Notes: a model not told the origin generated them from the sequence alone. A stretch of 64,000 bases of DNA from an uncultured Lachnospiraceae bacterium (GCA_902489645.1 CABUAW010000001.1:1-64000); one strand, 5' to 3'; counted from the stretch's first letter, positions 30,456 to 39,366 are shown. Numbers and translations: made by a program.

Positions 30456-31142
30456 TTAATTCATATTCCGATTTTTTCTGTGATACCTAAATCCAAGAAT
30501 AATCATAACCACAACAGAAAACGCCAGCAAAGCGGCAAACAGATGGATATTCATTGTATCCCCCGTTTGAGGCGATGTGGTCTGCGCCGATGGCTTCTGC
30601 GGATTTCCCGGTGTCTTTGGAATCTCCGGTGCTTTCGTCTCTTCCGGCGTTTTCGTCTCTTCCGGCACCTTCGGCTCCGTGTATGTATTACTGAATACAA
30701 TTGCATCCGCCTTATCGGAAGCCCCGTCTTTCACGGCCCATACCTCGGCCGTTATACCGCCGTTTCCATTATTTACCACACGGACTGTGACTGTATATTT
30801 CGACGTATCATAAGTATAATCCGCCGCATTTCCCACTTCCTGAGAAATACTATAATGGTAATCGCCCGGAACGGTATAGTTTATCGACCCGAAAGCCATC
30901 GAACCCGCCCCTTTGATAATTCCAACGCTTTCTGACGGCATCGGTGCGTCTTCATCCAGACTTGTCAAAATAACTTTAAATTCTGTATCTGACGGAGCGG
31001 AAGTCTCTGTAACCTCCACTGTCGTCGGTATTGTCACCGTACATCCGTTTTCCTCTGCAAACACTGCGCTTGGAAAAGCAAGTAAGACCAGCGTCATTAA
31101 AATTCCAACTGATGTCCGAAATTTTTTTATTTTTTGAATCAT
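30456..31142 (-). CDS. Spy0128-type minor pilin of operon B
   Basis: A 228-aa wall protein: signal peptide ending at VFAEE, one streptococcal-pilin isopeptide-linkage domain (DTEFKVILTSLDEDAPMP, MAFGSINYTVPGDYHY, YDTSKYTVTVRV), an EETKTPEETKAPEIPKTP linker, then a SPQTGD sorting signal and membrane helix. ATG at 31142 follows the sortase stop by 7 bp with AGGAGGTG overlapping that gene's end; the longer frame is unsupported. It is probably the wall-anchor or accessory pilin of the FCT-like pilus. Confidence 0.88.
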   Translation of the reverse strand: MIQKIKKFRTSVGILMTLVLLAFPSAVFAEENGCTVTIPTTVEVTETSAPSDTEFKVILTSLDEDAPMPSESVGIIKGAGSMAFGSINYTVPGDYHYSISQEVGNAADYTYDTSKYTVTVRVVNNGNGGITAEVWAVKDGASDKADAIVFSNTYTEPKVPEETKTPEETKAPEIPKTPGNPQKPSAQTTSPQTGDTMNIHLFAALLAFSVVVMIILGFRYHRKNRNMN

Positions 31143-31149
31143 TGTTATG

Positions 31150-31917
31150 TCAGGCACCTCCTTCCTGAACCTGCTCCACTTTTTCCATCCGTCCAAATAT
31201 AACAACCCGTCCATTTGTCTCTGCTTCCGCACACGTAGACAGACCAATGATTTTGTCCGAGGATGTCACGCCAATTTCCCGATACTGTACGGACCGTTCT
31301 CGCATATAATCCAAAAGCGGCTGAACATTCCCCTTTTCCTGGGCCGTCGGCTGATAAACCATCATGTCGAATGCGTCGATTTCAACACAGGAAAATATAT
31401 GAATTTTATACGTCGAACCGTCAACGCCATAAAGATATCCCGTATCATGCTTTTCAAAATAGTCTTTGTTTACGAACTCGACAACATCTCCAAACATCGC
31501 TCCATTATTCATATGATGTCCATAAAGCAGGCAATAGCTATCCGAAAAATCCGGCGCATTTCTGCTATCCATAAAGATAGCGCCCGAAAGTGAAAATTCT
31601 CCGTAGACATCCTTATTAATATAATCCATATCGGTTTTTCCCTGAACGACCGGATAATCAATATGCGTATCATCAATGGTAATCCATCCTCGAACCTCAG
31701 GATTTATCGCCTGAAGCTCAGATAAGGTCGGATGGTCCGCCTCTTTGGCGGAGGGCTTGAACTTCAGAAGCTCATTTGAAACAAAGGCCCCTTTATAAAG
31801 CATCGCCGTATCCCAAAGGGAATAGCCGCCATATAAAAGCATCACCAGAATAAACATAGCTGCAAAAATACTCAGTATACGATTTCCGAATCTGGCAAGT
31901 ACCGCTGCTGTTTTCAT
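31150..31917 (-). CDS. Class B sortase of pilus operon B
   Basis: A 255-aa sortase with one N-terminal transmembrane helix (about residues 13-35). Class B traits: IDDTHIDYPVVQGKTDMDYINKD, catalytic His in LLYGHHMNNGAMFGDV, Cys in IGLSTCAEAETNGR and Arg in NGRVVIFGRM. In streptococcal FCT loci the pilus polymerase is likewise a class B sortase beside a Spy0128 backbone and SipA, the neighbours seen here. It should polymerise the backbone at 31990. Confidence 0.92.
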   Translation of the reverse strand: MKTAAVLARFGNRILSIFAAMFILVMLLYGGYSLWDTAMLYKGAFVSNELLKFKPSAKEADHPTLSELQAINPEVRGWITIDDTHIDYPVVQGKTDMDYINKDVYGEFSLSGAIFMDSRNAPDFSDSYCLLYGHHMNNGAMFGDVVEFVNKDYFEKHDTGYLYGVDGSTYKIHIFSCVEIDAFDMMVYQPTAQEKGNVQPLLDYMRERSVQYREIGVTSSDKIIGLSTCAEAETNGRVVIFGRMEKVEQVQEGGA

Positions 31918-31989
31918 CCCTGTAAGCCTCCTCTGTTTTTACAACCAACGCTTGTCCATGGTCCCTCCGCAAAAAAGCGTTCCCTTTAA

Positions 31990-33009
31990 TTAGTTTTCAA
32001 AAGTGTTTCTTTTACGAAGGAATACAACAGCCAGAACTGCTGCAACAGCGACCATCAAAACATATGGCGCAATGTTCATAACAATACCGGTTGGGGTTGT
32101 AGCATTTTTAGTATTTACGAAAGCAACCGTTGCATCTGCACTGATTGTACCCGTCTTTGTATTTGTTTTTACCGTATCAATCGTTGTTGTATAACCATCT
32201 GCTGTATAGTCCGTTTCTGTTACCGTATAAGTATCACTTGCCGACAAACCATAGATTATAACGCTCTCTCCGTCTTTTAAAGTAATATCTACAGGCACTC
32301 CGCTCACCAATGTCTTCCCATTATTTACATAATACTGTTCTCCGGATGTACCATCAACTTCAATTGTAAATGTAAAGTCTTTTGTCTTATCCCCCTGATT
32401 ACCTGCAACTGTCTTGCTGATTGTCAGGTCGCTGACTGGTTTATCCGCTGTACCATAAGCATTTGTAAATACGCCGTCGTCTTTTACTTTTGTATTTTCA
32501 GGATTAACAAACGCATAGGAATATACATTTCCTTCAGAATTTACATAAACATCAAAATATTTTGTTTCTGTTGAATATGCCACACCTTCATAATTACCTT
32601 CTGTTTCTGTAACAACATAACGATAAATACCTGGCGCTGTAAATTTAGTATTATTAATCGTAATATTGGTCGTACCTACGGTAATTGTCTCATTACCGAT
32701 ATCGCTGGCTTTTGGTGCAGATGTAATGCCCTCTGCAATTGCTGCGCCGCCTTCCGGACCGGAATAGATGGCATCGCTGTTTGCTGTCGCATCTACTGCT
32801 GTTCCCGGTGCAATACTAAAATTAAAGGTGGTATTTGGCGCATAATCATTAACGCCTTTTGTCAACTCTTTTGTAATCGTCACATTCGCAGGAGATGTGC
32901 TGCCGCTATCTGTAGTCTCATCCGCAAATACGCCTGTACTCATGGCCGCCATCATTGTTCCTGCCATTAAAAGTGCTGCTAAACGCCGTAACATTTTACT
33001 CTTTTTCAT
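31990..33009 (-). CDS. Backbone pilin of pilus B (Spy0128/FctA-like)
   Basis: A 339-aa pilin precursor with signal peptide (to about MSTGVFADE), two Spy0128-type isopeptide domains (NTTFNFSIAPGTAV to YDVYVNSEGN-like strand; then KDFTFTIEVDGTSGEQYYV to TVTETDYTADGY) and a non-canonical TPTGI sorting signal with membrane helix and RKR tail. ATG at 33009 has GAAAGGAAG upstream; the annotated frame can start 6 codons earlier. The TPTG signal matches the unusual signals used by class B pilin sortases. Confidence 0.88.
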   Translation of the reverse strand: MKKSKMLRRLAALLMAGTMMAAMSTGVFADETTDSGSTSPANVTITKELTKGVNDYAPNTTFNFSIAPGTAVDATANSDAIYSGPEGGAAIAEGITSAPKASDIGNETITVGTTNITINNTKFTAPGIYRYVVTETEGNYEGVAYSTETKYFDVYVNSEGNVYSYAFVNPENTKVKDDGVFTNAYGTADKPVSDLTISKTVAGNQGDKTKDFTFTIEVDGTSGEQYYVNNGKTLVSGVPVDITLKDGESVIIYGLSASDTYTVTETDYTADGYTTTIDTVKTNTKTGTISADATVAFVNTKNATTPTGIVMNIAPYVLMVAVAAVLAVVFLRKRNTFEN

Positions 33010-33038
33010 AACATTTCTTCCTTTCATTTTTTAACATT

Positions 33039-33617
33039 TTATATTCCCGAACGCCGAATAACGGTGATAACTTTGCCAAGAATTTCCCTGTCCCGGACAG
33101 CCCCAAAATACCGGCTATCCTTCGCTCCTTCCCGGTAATCACAGAGGACAAAATATTCATCCTCCTCCAATGTCAACGGGTAACTGACATAATCTTCATA
33201 TTTCGGCGTTTTATAGTAAATATCGTTTTCTATAACGATACTACCATTAACTTTAAGTTCGGAATCCTCCGTGATTTCCACAGTATCTCCGCCACGGGCT
33301 ACAATGCGTCCCGTGTAGATTGTCCCATTCTTTTTCAGCACAACCACATCATCATTATGTATCCTATTTTCCAATCGGAAAAACAGCATCAGGTCCCCGG
33401 CGCTAATCCGCGGAGACATATCCGCATTGTGCATCGGTAAAATTCCGAAGAGTTTTCCGAACACAATCCACAGAAAAATCAGAAGTATACATAACCGCAG
33501 AAAAAAGCTTTTGACTTCCTCCTGATTTCTAAGCTTACGACGACGAACAGCAATGACCTCCTCCGGAGTTTTTAAATCCGATATCCCTGTTTGCGTTTTT
33601 TTACTTTTTTTAGACAT
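33039..33617 (-). CDS. SipA-like signal peptidase homologue, catalytic residues lost
   Basis: A 192-aa type I signal peptidase fold with a membrane helix at residues 38-56. The catalytic serine is replaced by D66 (HNADMSP) and the lysine by G103 (YTGRIVARGGD); the GD and C-D-Y-R boxes remain. Streptococcal SipA, needed for pilus polymerisation, carries the same Ser-to-Asp and Lys-to-Gly changes, so this is probably a SipA-type assembly factor rather than a peptidase. Overlaps the coiled-coil gene by 8 bp; GGAGG precedes the start. Confidence 0.9.
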   Translation of the reverse strand: MSKKSKKTQTGISDLKTPEEVIAVRRRKLRNQEEVKSFFLRLCILLIFLWIVFGKLFGILPMHNADMSPRISAGDLMLFFRLENRIHNDDVVVLKKNGTIYTGRIVARGGDTVEITEDSELKVNGSIVIENDIYYKTPKYEDYVSYPLTLEEDEYFVLCDYREGAKDSRYFGAVRDREILGKVITVIRRSGI

Positions 33618-33897
33618 CGGAACCTCCCCGGTTGGAAGCCGCCTCCAACAGCCGCCGCTTCAACTGAGAAATAATGATTTCTCTTTCCCGTATCAGAGCC
33701 CGGTTCTGTTCCTGCTGAGCCTCAAAAGCAAACCGATATTCATTTTGAAGTTTTTCAAGCTGACGCCAGACATCCGCCTCATCCACGCCGCCAAAAATTT
33801 TTTTACGAAAATGCATCTCTTTCATCATGGATGCAATATCCTCCATGCTTTTTGCTCCCATCAATTTCCTTTCCGCTTCGTCTCCTGACCGGTCCAT
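33610..33897 (-). CDS. Small coiled-coil protein of operon B
   Basis: A 95-aa soluble protein, no signal peptide. The motif KKIFGGVDEADVWRQLEKL followed by a coiled coil (EYRFAFEAQQEQNR and EREIIISQLKRRLLE) is reminiscent of DivIVA-like N-termini. ATG at 33897 lies 7 bp after the adhesin stop; an internal ATG at 33861 with GAAAGG ahead is an alternative. As in operon A, the coiled-coil gene overlaps the SipA-type gene, suggesting the two proteins act together. Confidence 0.75.
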   Translation of the reverse strand: MDRSGDEAERKLMGAKSMEDIASMMKEMHFRKKIFGGVDEADVWRQLEKLQNEYRFAFEAQQEQNRALIREREIIISQLKRRLLEAASNRGGSDV

Positions 33898-33904
33898 AGC
33901 TCAT

Positions 33905-35470
33905 TTATCTTGTTCGCTTTTTTAAATGGAATACACCAAAACAAATCGCCGCTCCAATAGCAACGGCTACCATCATTACATATGGAAGCCCATTTCCGGC
34001 TATTCCCGTCGGCGGACTTATCCATTTCCACCACTGAGCATACAGTACGTCTTCTTCCGGCGTTAACTGATAGTCGTCTCCCGGCTTATAGGTTGTTCCG
34101 CTGCCGTCCGGCTTTGTATTCCAGCCCGTAAATTCATAGCCCTCTCTCACAAAGCCATTTTCTGCAACTTTTATCGTTCCTCCATAACTTCCAACCGTTG
34201 GCCCGGTACTTCCGCTTTCAGCTCCGTTGCCATCATAAAGCAACTTATCCTCCTTCGGTATATAACGGCCATAGTAATTTCTGTTTTCTGTAATCTCACC
34301 GTCAAAATTCGCCTTCACTGTACAGGCTTCATCCAAATACCAACCATCAAAGGTATAGGTTTCTCCTTCGTAGGTTTTATCCTCCGTCCCCGGACGTTCC
34401 AATTTTGCCTCGCTATAACCGGAGCTTACAATTTTCGAATAATTTTCTTGAATTACAAAGCTTTCTGAACCTGGATTTTTAACTCGGAATGTTACATTAT
34501 AAAGGTTTTCCTCATTAATAAAAATCTGTCCGTCCAAATGGTAAGTCGCCTGCTTTTCAGAAACTGTTGGATTGACGCCGTTGTTTCCTGCATTAGCCCC
34601 GGCAGCGACAACAATCCGAATCCATTCGATTGTGTAATAGCCTTTCGTGGTTTCATTTCCACTTTTCGGAGCCGCGTACTTGTATACTTGACCATTTACA
34701 GTAATATCCGGCATTTGCGATGGTAAGGTATAACTGGCCCCCTGCTCAAGGAAGTTAATACCGCTTGTACCGGTAAATGTCGGTGCATTGACGTTAGACA
34801 CTGTACCGGTTCCCATACCGTTCCACATTTCATCCACTGCCGCATTATCATTTATGGACATTCCCGGAACTAATGTGTAACAATACAAGGTATAACTTCT
34901 TGCTCTGGCCAGGCTGCGTTCACTGGCCTCCTCCAATTTCAACGCCGCTTCTTCTGCAGTTTCTTCCGATTGAGGCTCTTCAGATTCTTCATCCGAAATT
35001 TTCTTTGTCGAAATGTTTATTGTAATGTCCGACACGACTTCATCAACTTCAAATTCAACAACGTCTTCTCTGGATGTCCGATGAATTTCCAGTGTTGGAT
35101 TATTTACAATTGTACTTTCCACATCAACTTCAAACTGACTTTCCGGTATTATCTCAAAAATTATCCGGCCGTCCTCGGTAACCGTTCCGTCATAAGTCAC
35201 TTCCTGATTACCGACATAGGCTTTGGCCGAGTCTGGCGTATCGATGTTGTAATGAATCGCATAGCTTACAGTTTCTGTCTCTGTGCTTTCTGTTTCGGCC
35301 TGAGCTTCTGTTTCTATGCTTTCCGTCTCCGCCTGAGTTCCTGTTTCCTCAATCCGAACCGTTTCATCCACATCGGCTGCGCCAACACTGAGTACATTTC
35401 CAAATACAATTGTGAAAAGCATCAGAATGGATAACGCTGCTGTCAATTTGCGTTTAAACTTCAGATTCAT
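33905..35470 (-). CDS. Surface adhesin heading pilus operon B
   Basis: A 521-aa cell-wall protein with signal peptide (LSILMLFTIVFGNVLSVGA), a Glu-Thr-rich segment of ETESTETE-type repeats, an unassigned domain with several aromatic residues, and two InlB/Flg_new repeats (YTFDGWYLDEACTVKANF; YEFTGWNTKPDGSGTTY) before an SPPTGI sorting signal and membrane helix. ATG at 35470 has GGAGGGG just upstream. By position it is the Cpa-like tip of the FCT-type pilus. The left recombination site of switch 2 lies 59 bp upstream. Confidence 0.87.
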   Translation of the reverse strand: MNLKFKRKLTAALSILMLFTIVFGNVLSVGAADVDETVRIEETGTQAETESIETEAQAETESTETETVSYAIHYNIDTPDSAKAYVGNQEVTYDGTVTEDGRIIFEIIPESQFEVDVESTIVNNPTLEIHRTSREDVVEFEVDEVVSDITINISTKKISDEESEEPQSEETAEEAALKLEEASERSLARARSYTLYCYTLVPGMSINDNAAVDEMWNGMGTGTVSNVNAPTFTGTSGINFLEQGASYTLPSQMPDITVNGQVYKYAAPKSGNETTKGYYTIEWIRIVVAAGANAGNNGVNPTVSEKQATYHLDGQIFINEENLYNVTFRVKNPGSESFVIQENYSKIVSSGYSEAKLERPGTEDKTYEGETYTFDGWYLDEACTVKANFDGEITENRNYYGRYIPKEDKLLYDGNGAESGSTGPTVGSYGGTIKVAENGFVREGYEFTGWNTKPDGSGTTYKPGDDYQLTPEEDVLYAQWWKWISPPTGIAGNGLPYVMMVAVAIGAAICFGVFHLKKRTR

Positions 35471-35528
35471 AGCCCCTCCTCCTTCCTTTTTTGACTTTTT
35501 AGGCACCATATGTGCAAAGTCACCAAAC

Positions 35529-35759
35529 ACCTCATAATATTCGTTATGTGGTTATTATTTGATACCGGAGGAAAAAATGTAAAATGAAATGAATTTTAGA
35601 CATGCGGACTAAGGCCGAGATGAATTTTTTTCAAATCGGTCTGTTTTTCGTGAAATACATTATTGAAACTTAAAATTTATTCTGATATAATAATACATGT
35701 TACCTAAAGACATATATGTAATAGAAGCGGCTTTCACCACATAACGAATATTATGTGGT
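35529..35759. other. Switch 2: invertible promoter segment of pilus operon B
   Basis: Two 24-bp sites in inverted orientation (35529-35552 and 35736-35759), matching over 23 of 24 bp. The right site has perfect 9-bp arms ACCACATAA and TTATGTGGT around the 6-bp centre CGAATA. The 183-bp interval is very AT-rich with one promoter (35663-35691) and no gene. The tyrosine recombinase stop codon is 2 bp beyond the right site. After inversion the -10 would be at about 35597-35602, about 120 nt from the adhesin start. Confidence 0.87.
35663..35691 (+). promoter_or_regulatory. Invertible promoter of switch 2, OFF orientation
   Basis: TTGAAA (35663-35668), 17-bp spacer, TATAAT (35686-35691) on the plus strand, facing the recombinase gene's 3' end and away from operon B. 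Confidence 0.82.
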
Positions 35760-35760
35760 T

Positions 35761-36633
35761 TTATTTTTTCCGAACACTCCGTTGCGAATTATCAGGAACC
35801 AATCCTAAAAATTCAATCTGTTTTGCCTGCTCTTCCCCGCTAACCAGCGTGTATATCCTCGTTGTATTAATATTTGAATGTCCAAGTAAATCAGCCAGAT
35901 GTGATATATCCTTTTTCACTTTATAATAAGCCACGGCGAAAAGATGCCGGAGATTATGCGGAAATATCTTTTTCGCTGTAACTCCCGCTTCCTGACATAA
36001 AGCCTTCATCGCATGATAAATATTACAGCGGTCCATTGGTTTTCCATTTCTTGTAATAAAAATGCTCCCCTGCCGTATCTCCTTCGTTTCCACATAGCAT
36101 TTCAATTTTCTGCACAACGCCTTTGGCAAAAGAACTGTCCGCTGTTTTCCCTTCGAATAAACCCTCGCACACCCGGTTTTTATTGCTTTCACCGTAATAA
36201 ATTTCAGCTCACTGATTCGAATTCCTGTGGAACATATCGTCTGCATAATCAAAGACAAACGAAGATTGCCTTTTTTCTCCGCCGCTTCAAGAAGTCTGTA
36301 ATATTCTTCCTTTGACAAATCTCTCTCTTTATCCCGAAAAGCTTCCTTTTGAATTTTCAATGACTTTACCATACAGTCATACCATCCCATCTCTTTCAGG
36401 AACACGTTAATCGCTGCCAACATCGAATTCACACTGGATGCTGCATATTTTGTGCCCAAATACTCCTTATAGGCAATAATTGTCGTCTTACTGATACTTG
36501 ACGACGCCCCCACATACATAAAAAACGCTTTGACATCCCGCATATATTTTTCAATTGTTGCTTCCGCTTTTTCGTCCTCTTCCAGCTGTTTTCGGAATTT
36601 ATCAATCATTGCTTCATTCAACAGATGCTCCAT
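35761..36633 (-). CDS. Tyrosine recombinase, probable invertase of switch 2
   Basis: A 290-aa paralogue of the recombinase at 22724 with the catalytic residues R139, H226, R229, H252 and Y261 (GIRISELK, PHNLRHLF, LGHSNINTT, RIYTL) and an N-terminal SAM-like domain. The gene ends against the right site of switch 2. A weak promoter and a ribosome-site-like GGGGG run precede the ATG. Its target sites share arms with switch 1 but have a different 6-bp centre. Confidence 0.9.
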   Translation of the reverse strand: MEHLLNEAMIDKFRKQLEEDEKAEATIEKYMRDVKAFFMYVGASSSISKTTIIAYKEYLGTKYAASSVNSMLAAINVFLKEMGWYDCMVKSLKIQKEAFRDKERDLSKEEYYRLLEAAEKKGNLRLSLIMQTICSTGIRISELKFITVKAIKTGCARVYSKGKQRTVLLPKALCRKLKCYVETKEIRQGSIFITRNGKPMDRCNIYHAMKALCQEAGVTAKKIFPHNLRHLFAVAYYKVKKDISHLADLLGHSNINTTRIYTLVSGEEQAKQIEFLGLVPDNSQRSVRKK

Positions 36634-36706
36634 AACGTTTCCCCCTTGTATTTTTTTGTCTATCGTTTAGTATCCCAATATGCCTCCTTTTAATGTAAAA
36701 ATGCAT

Positions 36707-36743
36707 GATAAAAGAGACATTCCACACGAGGAAATGTCTCTTT
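36707..36743 (-). terminator. Terminator after the second DUF3990 pair
   Basis: Minus-strand AAAGAGACATT and AATGTCTCTTT stem with a loop of about 11 nt, followed by TTAT. It separates the DUF3990 locus from the recombinase gene. Confidence 0.75.
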
Positions 36744-36861
36744 AAATTTCTCTTTCCTTTATATAATTATACTTTAGTCCCACTTTAAATAAAATGTAAA
36801 AACCAACACTCTTTCTGTATAAAACAAAAAATAAGACGGCCACGCGGCAATTATCATTCAT

Positions 36862-37284
36862 TTATTGTCTTTGACTGTAAATTTCCTTCAAATTATCAAT
36901 AGCCATCTCCACATCCAATGTATGAAATCCCATCCAACAATCATTCATTAATTCGGCATCCGCTATTTTATAAATCTCCCTGCTGGACTCACCCGTGTAA
37001 TAATGCCAATAGCGGTACAAATATCCTGACCAATAGAGAACCTCTTTTGAGTATGTCTTTCCCGCCTTCAATAATCCTTCCGTTTCATCGTCCAGCTCTT
37101 CAAGTATATATTCCTCTCCGGCCCATTGAAGCCGGTCGTAAACATCATCCAAAGCGGCCGCCGTTCTGCTGACCATAAAGTCTTTTATAAATGAAGGGGA
37201 ATCATAACCGGCCTTCAAGCTCAATTCAAATAGCCGCCCCTGTATATCACAAAGCTGGCGTTCCAGTAAACCTAAATTTGCCAT
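36862..37284 (-). CDS. Helical partner of the second DUF3990 protein
   Basis: A 140-aa acidic, soluble, all-helical-looking protein (MANLGLLERQLCDIQGRLFE to ADAELMNDCWMGFHTLDVE). No domain recognised; it does not look like the DUF3791-like partner at 10861. ATG at 37284 follows the DUF3990 stop by 2 bp with GAGAGGG upstream. Its coupling to a toxin-like gene suggests an antitoxin or immunity role, which is inference only. Confidence 0.55.
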   Translation of the reverse strand: MANLGLLERQLCDIQGRLFELSLKAGYDSPSFIKDFMVSRTAAALDDVYDRLQWAGEEYILEELDDETEGLLKAGKTYSKEVLYWSGYLYRYWHYYTGESSREIYKIADAELMNDCWMGFHTLDVEMAIDNLKEIYSQRQ

Positions 37285-37286
37285 TC

Positions 37287-37925
37287 TCAATCCCTCTCTT
37301 TTATCAGTTCATCAAAATAGCGGCCTTCACGGCGGTATTTTCGGCAGATTTCTTCTGCCATGGCAACTCCTTTTGCCCGGTTTTGCAAATTCTCCTGTTT
37401 TAATATTTCCCGCTCTTCTCCCGATAATACATATTCATCCACAATGATAATCTGTTCACATGCTTTTTCAGTCAACGCTACATACTGTTTTCCAAGTTTA
37501 AGTACCGACAAACTATTTATCAATGCAACATCTGTAATGTCCCCATTGAAAAAACGGTCAAGAACAACAAACATTCTGTCATTAGCAATACTGCCAATAA
37601 TCAAATCATATCCTCTGCTCATTTTTTCATAGTGTTTATATATTGAAGATGCCTTGATACCTTCCATTTTTCCGCGATTATATGCAATTAACAATGCCCA
37701 TTCAATTCCAACGTCAATACTCAGTATCCGCAATCCTGACAAATCAATTTTCACAGTATATAGTCTTGCTTTCGGATAATTGCAAATCAAAGTAAGCGGT
37801 TGAGTACGCTCTGTTCCCATATAAAATCCTTTGCCAAAATCACATTTATCACGGCTAATTGGAGCAATATTTCCTTTAATCCCCGATTTCGAACCATGAT
37901 AAAGTATCATAGAATTACTTGCCAC
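37287..37925 (-). CDS. DUF3990 protein, second copy
   Basis: A 212-aa protein of the same family as 11313 but longer: YHGSKSG, then DFGKGFYMGTERTQPL, the NIYTV-equivalent RLYTVKIDLSG, and DLIIGSIANDRMF, followed by the terminal helix with LSVLKLGKQYVALTEKA and a charged tail of about 45 residues. GTG at 37925 has AGGAGG 7 bases upstream. NAD-dependent modification of an unknown target is inferred from the fold family; it marks the right edge of the surface island. Confidence 0.65.
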   Translation of the reverse strand: MASNSMILYHGSKSGIKGNIAPISRDKCDFGKGFYMGTERTQPLTLICNYPKARLYTVKIDLSGLRILSIDVGIEWALLIAYNRGKMEGIKASSIYKHYEKMSRGYDLIIGSIANDRMFVVLDRFFNGDITDVALINSLSVLKLGKQYVALTEKACEQIIIVDEYVLSGEEREILKQENLQNRAKGVAMAEEICRKYRREGRYFDELIKERD

Positions 37926-38039
37926 CAAAAGTCCTCCTGTCAAAAGTCAATCCGTTTCTATTTTTATTGGTTCCATAGCCGGAAATCATCTTATAAGTCC
38001 CCGCAAGTGTTGATACCTTTTCCGTTCCATGTCGATTTT

Positions 38040-38693
38040 CTATTTCACACATTCAAAATAAACCATAGAACCATCTCTATGAAAATCGACGCTTTCATAC
38101 GTATGTTCCAGTAATCCTTTTATCTCGCTTTTGGTCTGGAATGGCGGAGTGAACCACCCTTTCTTTGCAAGAATATTTTTTACCAGCCAATCGGTCATGC
38201 GGGATTCGCCTTTTATATAAAAACAGGCAATGAATTTTCCTCCCGGTTTCAGAACGCGCCATATTTCCTGAAAGGCCTTTCTCTTGTCCGGAAAAGCATG
38301 AAAACCATTCATACTTAAAACAATATCACATAATTCATTTTCTAACGGGAGTTGTCCGACATCGCCCTGTATGCACGATATATGAGAGCAATTTCCCAGG
38401 TGAGCCTCTGCCTGTGCAAGCATATCTTCACTGTAATCAAGACAAATAATTTTTGCATTTGAAAGGCTTTGCCATTTCTTCTGCGTAAACACGGCAGTTC
38501 CAACCGGCACATCTAATAAGACGCCGTTAAAATCATCCGGGATGTAAGCCAAAACCTTTCTTGCAATTTCATTGTCATCTGTTCCGCCCCAGAACAGTTT
38601 TATGTAGAGTCTGCTCAAAAAGCTTCTCTGTGTCAAAACATCGTCATAGATATTTTTTGAATCGTGATATGCGTGCTGAATTTTATCTGCCAT
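38040..38693 (-). CDS. Class I SAM-dependent methyltransferase
   Basis: A 217-aa soluble methyltransferase of the Methyltransf_11 type. Motif I is LLDVPVGTAVFTQ, motif II ends CLDYSEDML, and a motif III-like LKPGGKFIACFYI follows; DVGQLPLENELCDIVLS fits the intervening motif. Substrate unknown; small molecules, quinones and lipids are typical. It stands alone between the DUF3990 locus and the two-component operon. Confidence 0.82.
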   Translation of the reverse strand: MADKIQHAYHDSKNIYDDVLTQRSFLSRLYIKLFWGGTDDNEIARKVLAYIPDDFNGVLLDVPVGTAVFTQKKWQSLSNAKIICLDYSEDMLAQAEAHLGNCSHISCIQGDVGQLPLENELCDIVLSMNGFHAFPDKRKAFQEIWRVLKPGGKFIACFYIKGESRMTDWLVKNILAKKGWFTPPFQTKSEIKGLLEHTYESVDFHRDGSMVYFECVK

Positions 38694-38741
38694 TTCTGTT
38701 ATCTCCTGCTTAAATTATGGTTTACCGCTTTATATGCTTAT

Positions 38742-38750
38742 ATTATAGCA
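38742..38750 (-). promoter_or_regulatory. Extended -10 promoter of the methyltransferase
   Basis: Minus-strand TGCTATAAT is an extended -10 element about 50 bp upstream of the start codon. No good -35 is seen. Confidence 0.45.
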
Positions 38751-38838
38751 TCCAAATATAAATTATTCTACCGCAATTCTGCGCTATAAAAAGCAGCAGA
38801 TAAGAAGAAAACGCATGAGAGCGGAGTCATGGAACCTT

Positions 38839-39366
38839 TCACAGCAGAGAATGACCCTTCTCACAGATTTCATATATTTCTTCATACTTTTTTTCTATTA
38901 GCGGTTGAATGGCCTGTTCCTTTTTCCTGGCAATTCCGTTGTGGATAAAATAGGGGAAAATCCACCCAATAAATCCGGGAACCGCCAGCAAAATACAGAG
39001 CCAGATAACCGGTGGTTCATGAACAACAGTGAAGGTCGCTCCGGCCATAAATGCTGTGCCAATGAGCGCCACCGTAAAAGCGGCCGCATTGGCTACGGAT
39101 GTTTTTTTCTTCTCCAGCATCTGAATCTCTTTCGTACAGGCCTCAAAGTGTTGCTGCAAACGCGTCAGTTCAATTTTGTTCATAATTTTTCTGTCCCTTT
39201 TCAAACGGAGTGTCGTCAAACGCGGGCCACAGACGACAGCAAAATTTTCATCTTCACTCCAGCCAAAATTCTCATAGCCGTCCAGATAGAAGGAAGCATT
39301 ATCCGAACAAATGGTGACTTCTTTATATTCATAGCCAATATATCTCTTTTTTTCACTTTCATTCAT
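38839..39366 (-). CDS. Membrane protein coupled to a sensor kinase
   Basis: A 175-aa protein: a soluble N-terminal part (residues 1-65), a coiled-coil helix (LTRLQQHFEACTKEIQMLEKKK), two transmembrane helices (about 92-113 and 119-139) and a charged C-terminal helix. No family recognised. Its ATG shares a base with the kinase stop (TAATG), so it is the third gene of the two-component operon and may be an accessory or target protein. Confidence 0.75.
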   Translation of the reverse strand: MNESEKKRYIGYEYKEVTICSDNASFYLDGYENFGWSEDENFAVVCGPRLTTLRLKRDRKIMNKIELTRLQQHFEACTKEIQMLEKKKTSVANAAAFTVALIGTAFMAGATFTVVHEPPVIWLCILLAVPGFIGWIFPYFIHNGIARKKEQAIQPLIEKKYEEIYEICEKGHSLL

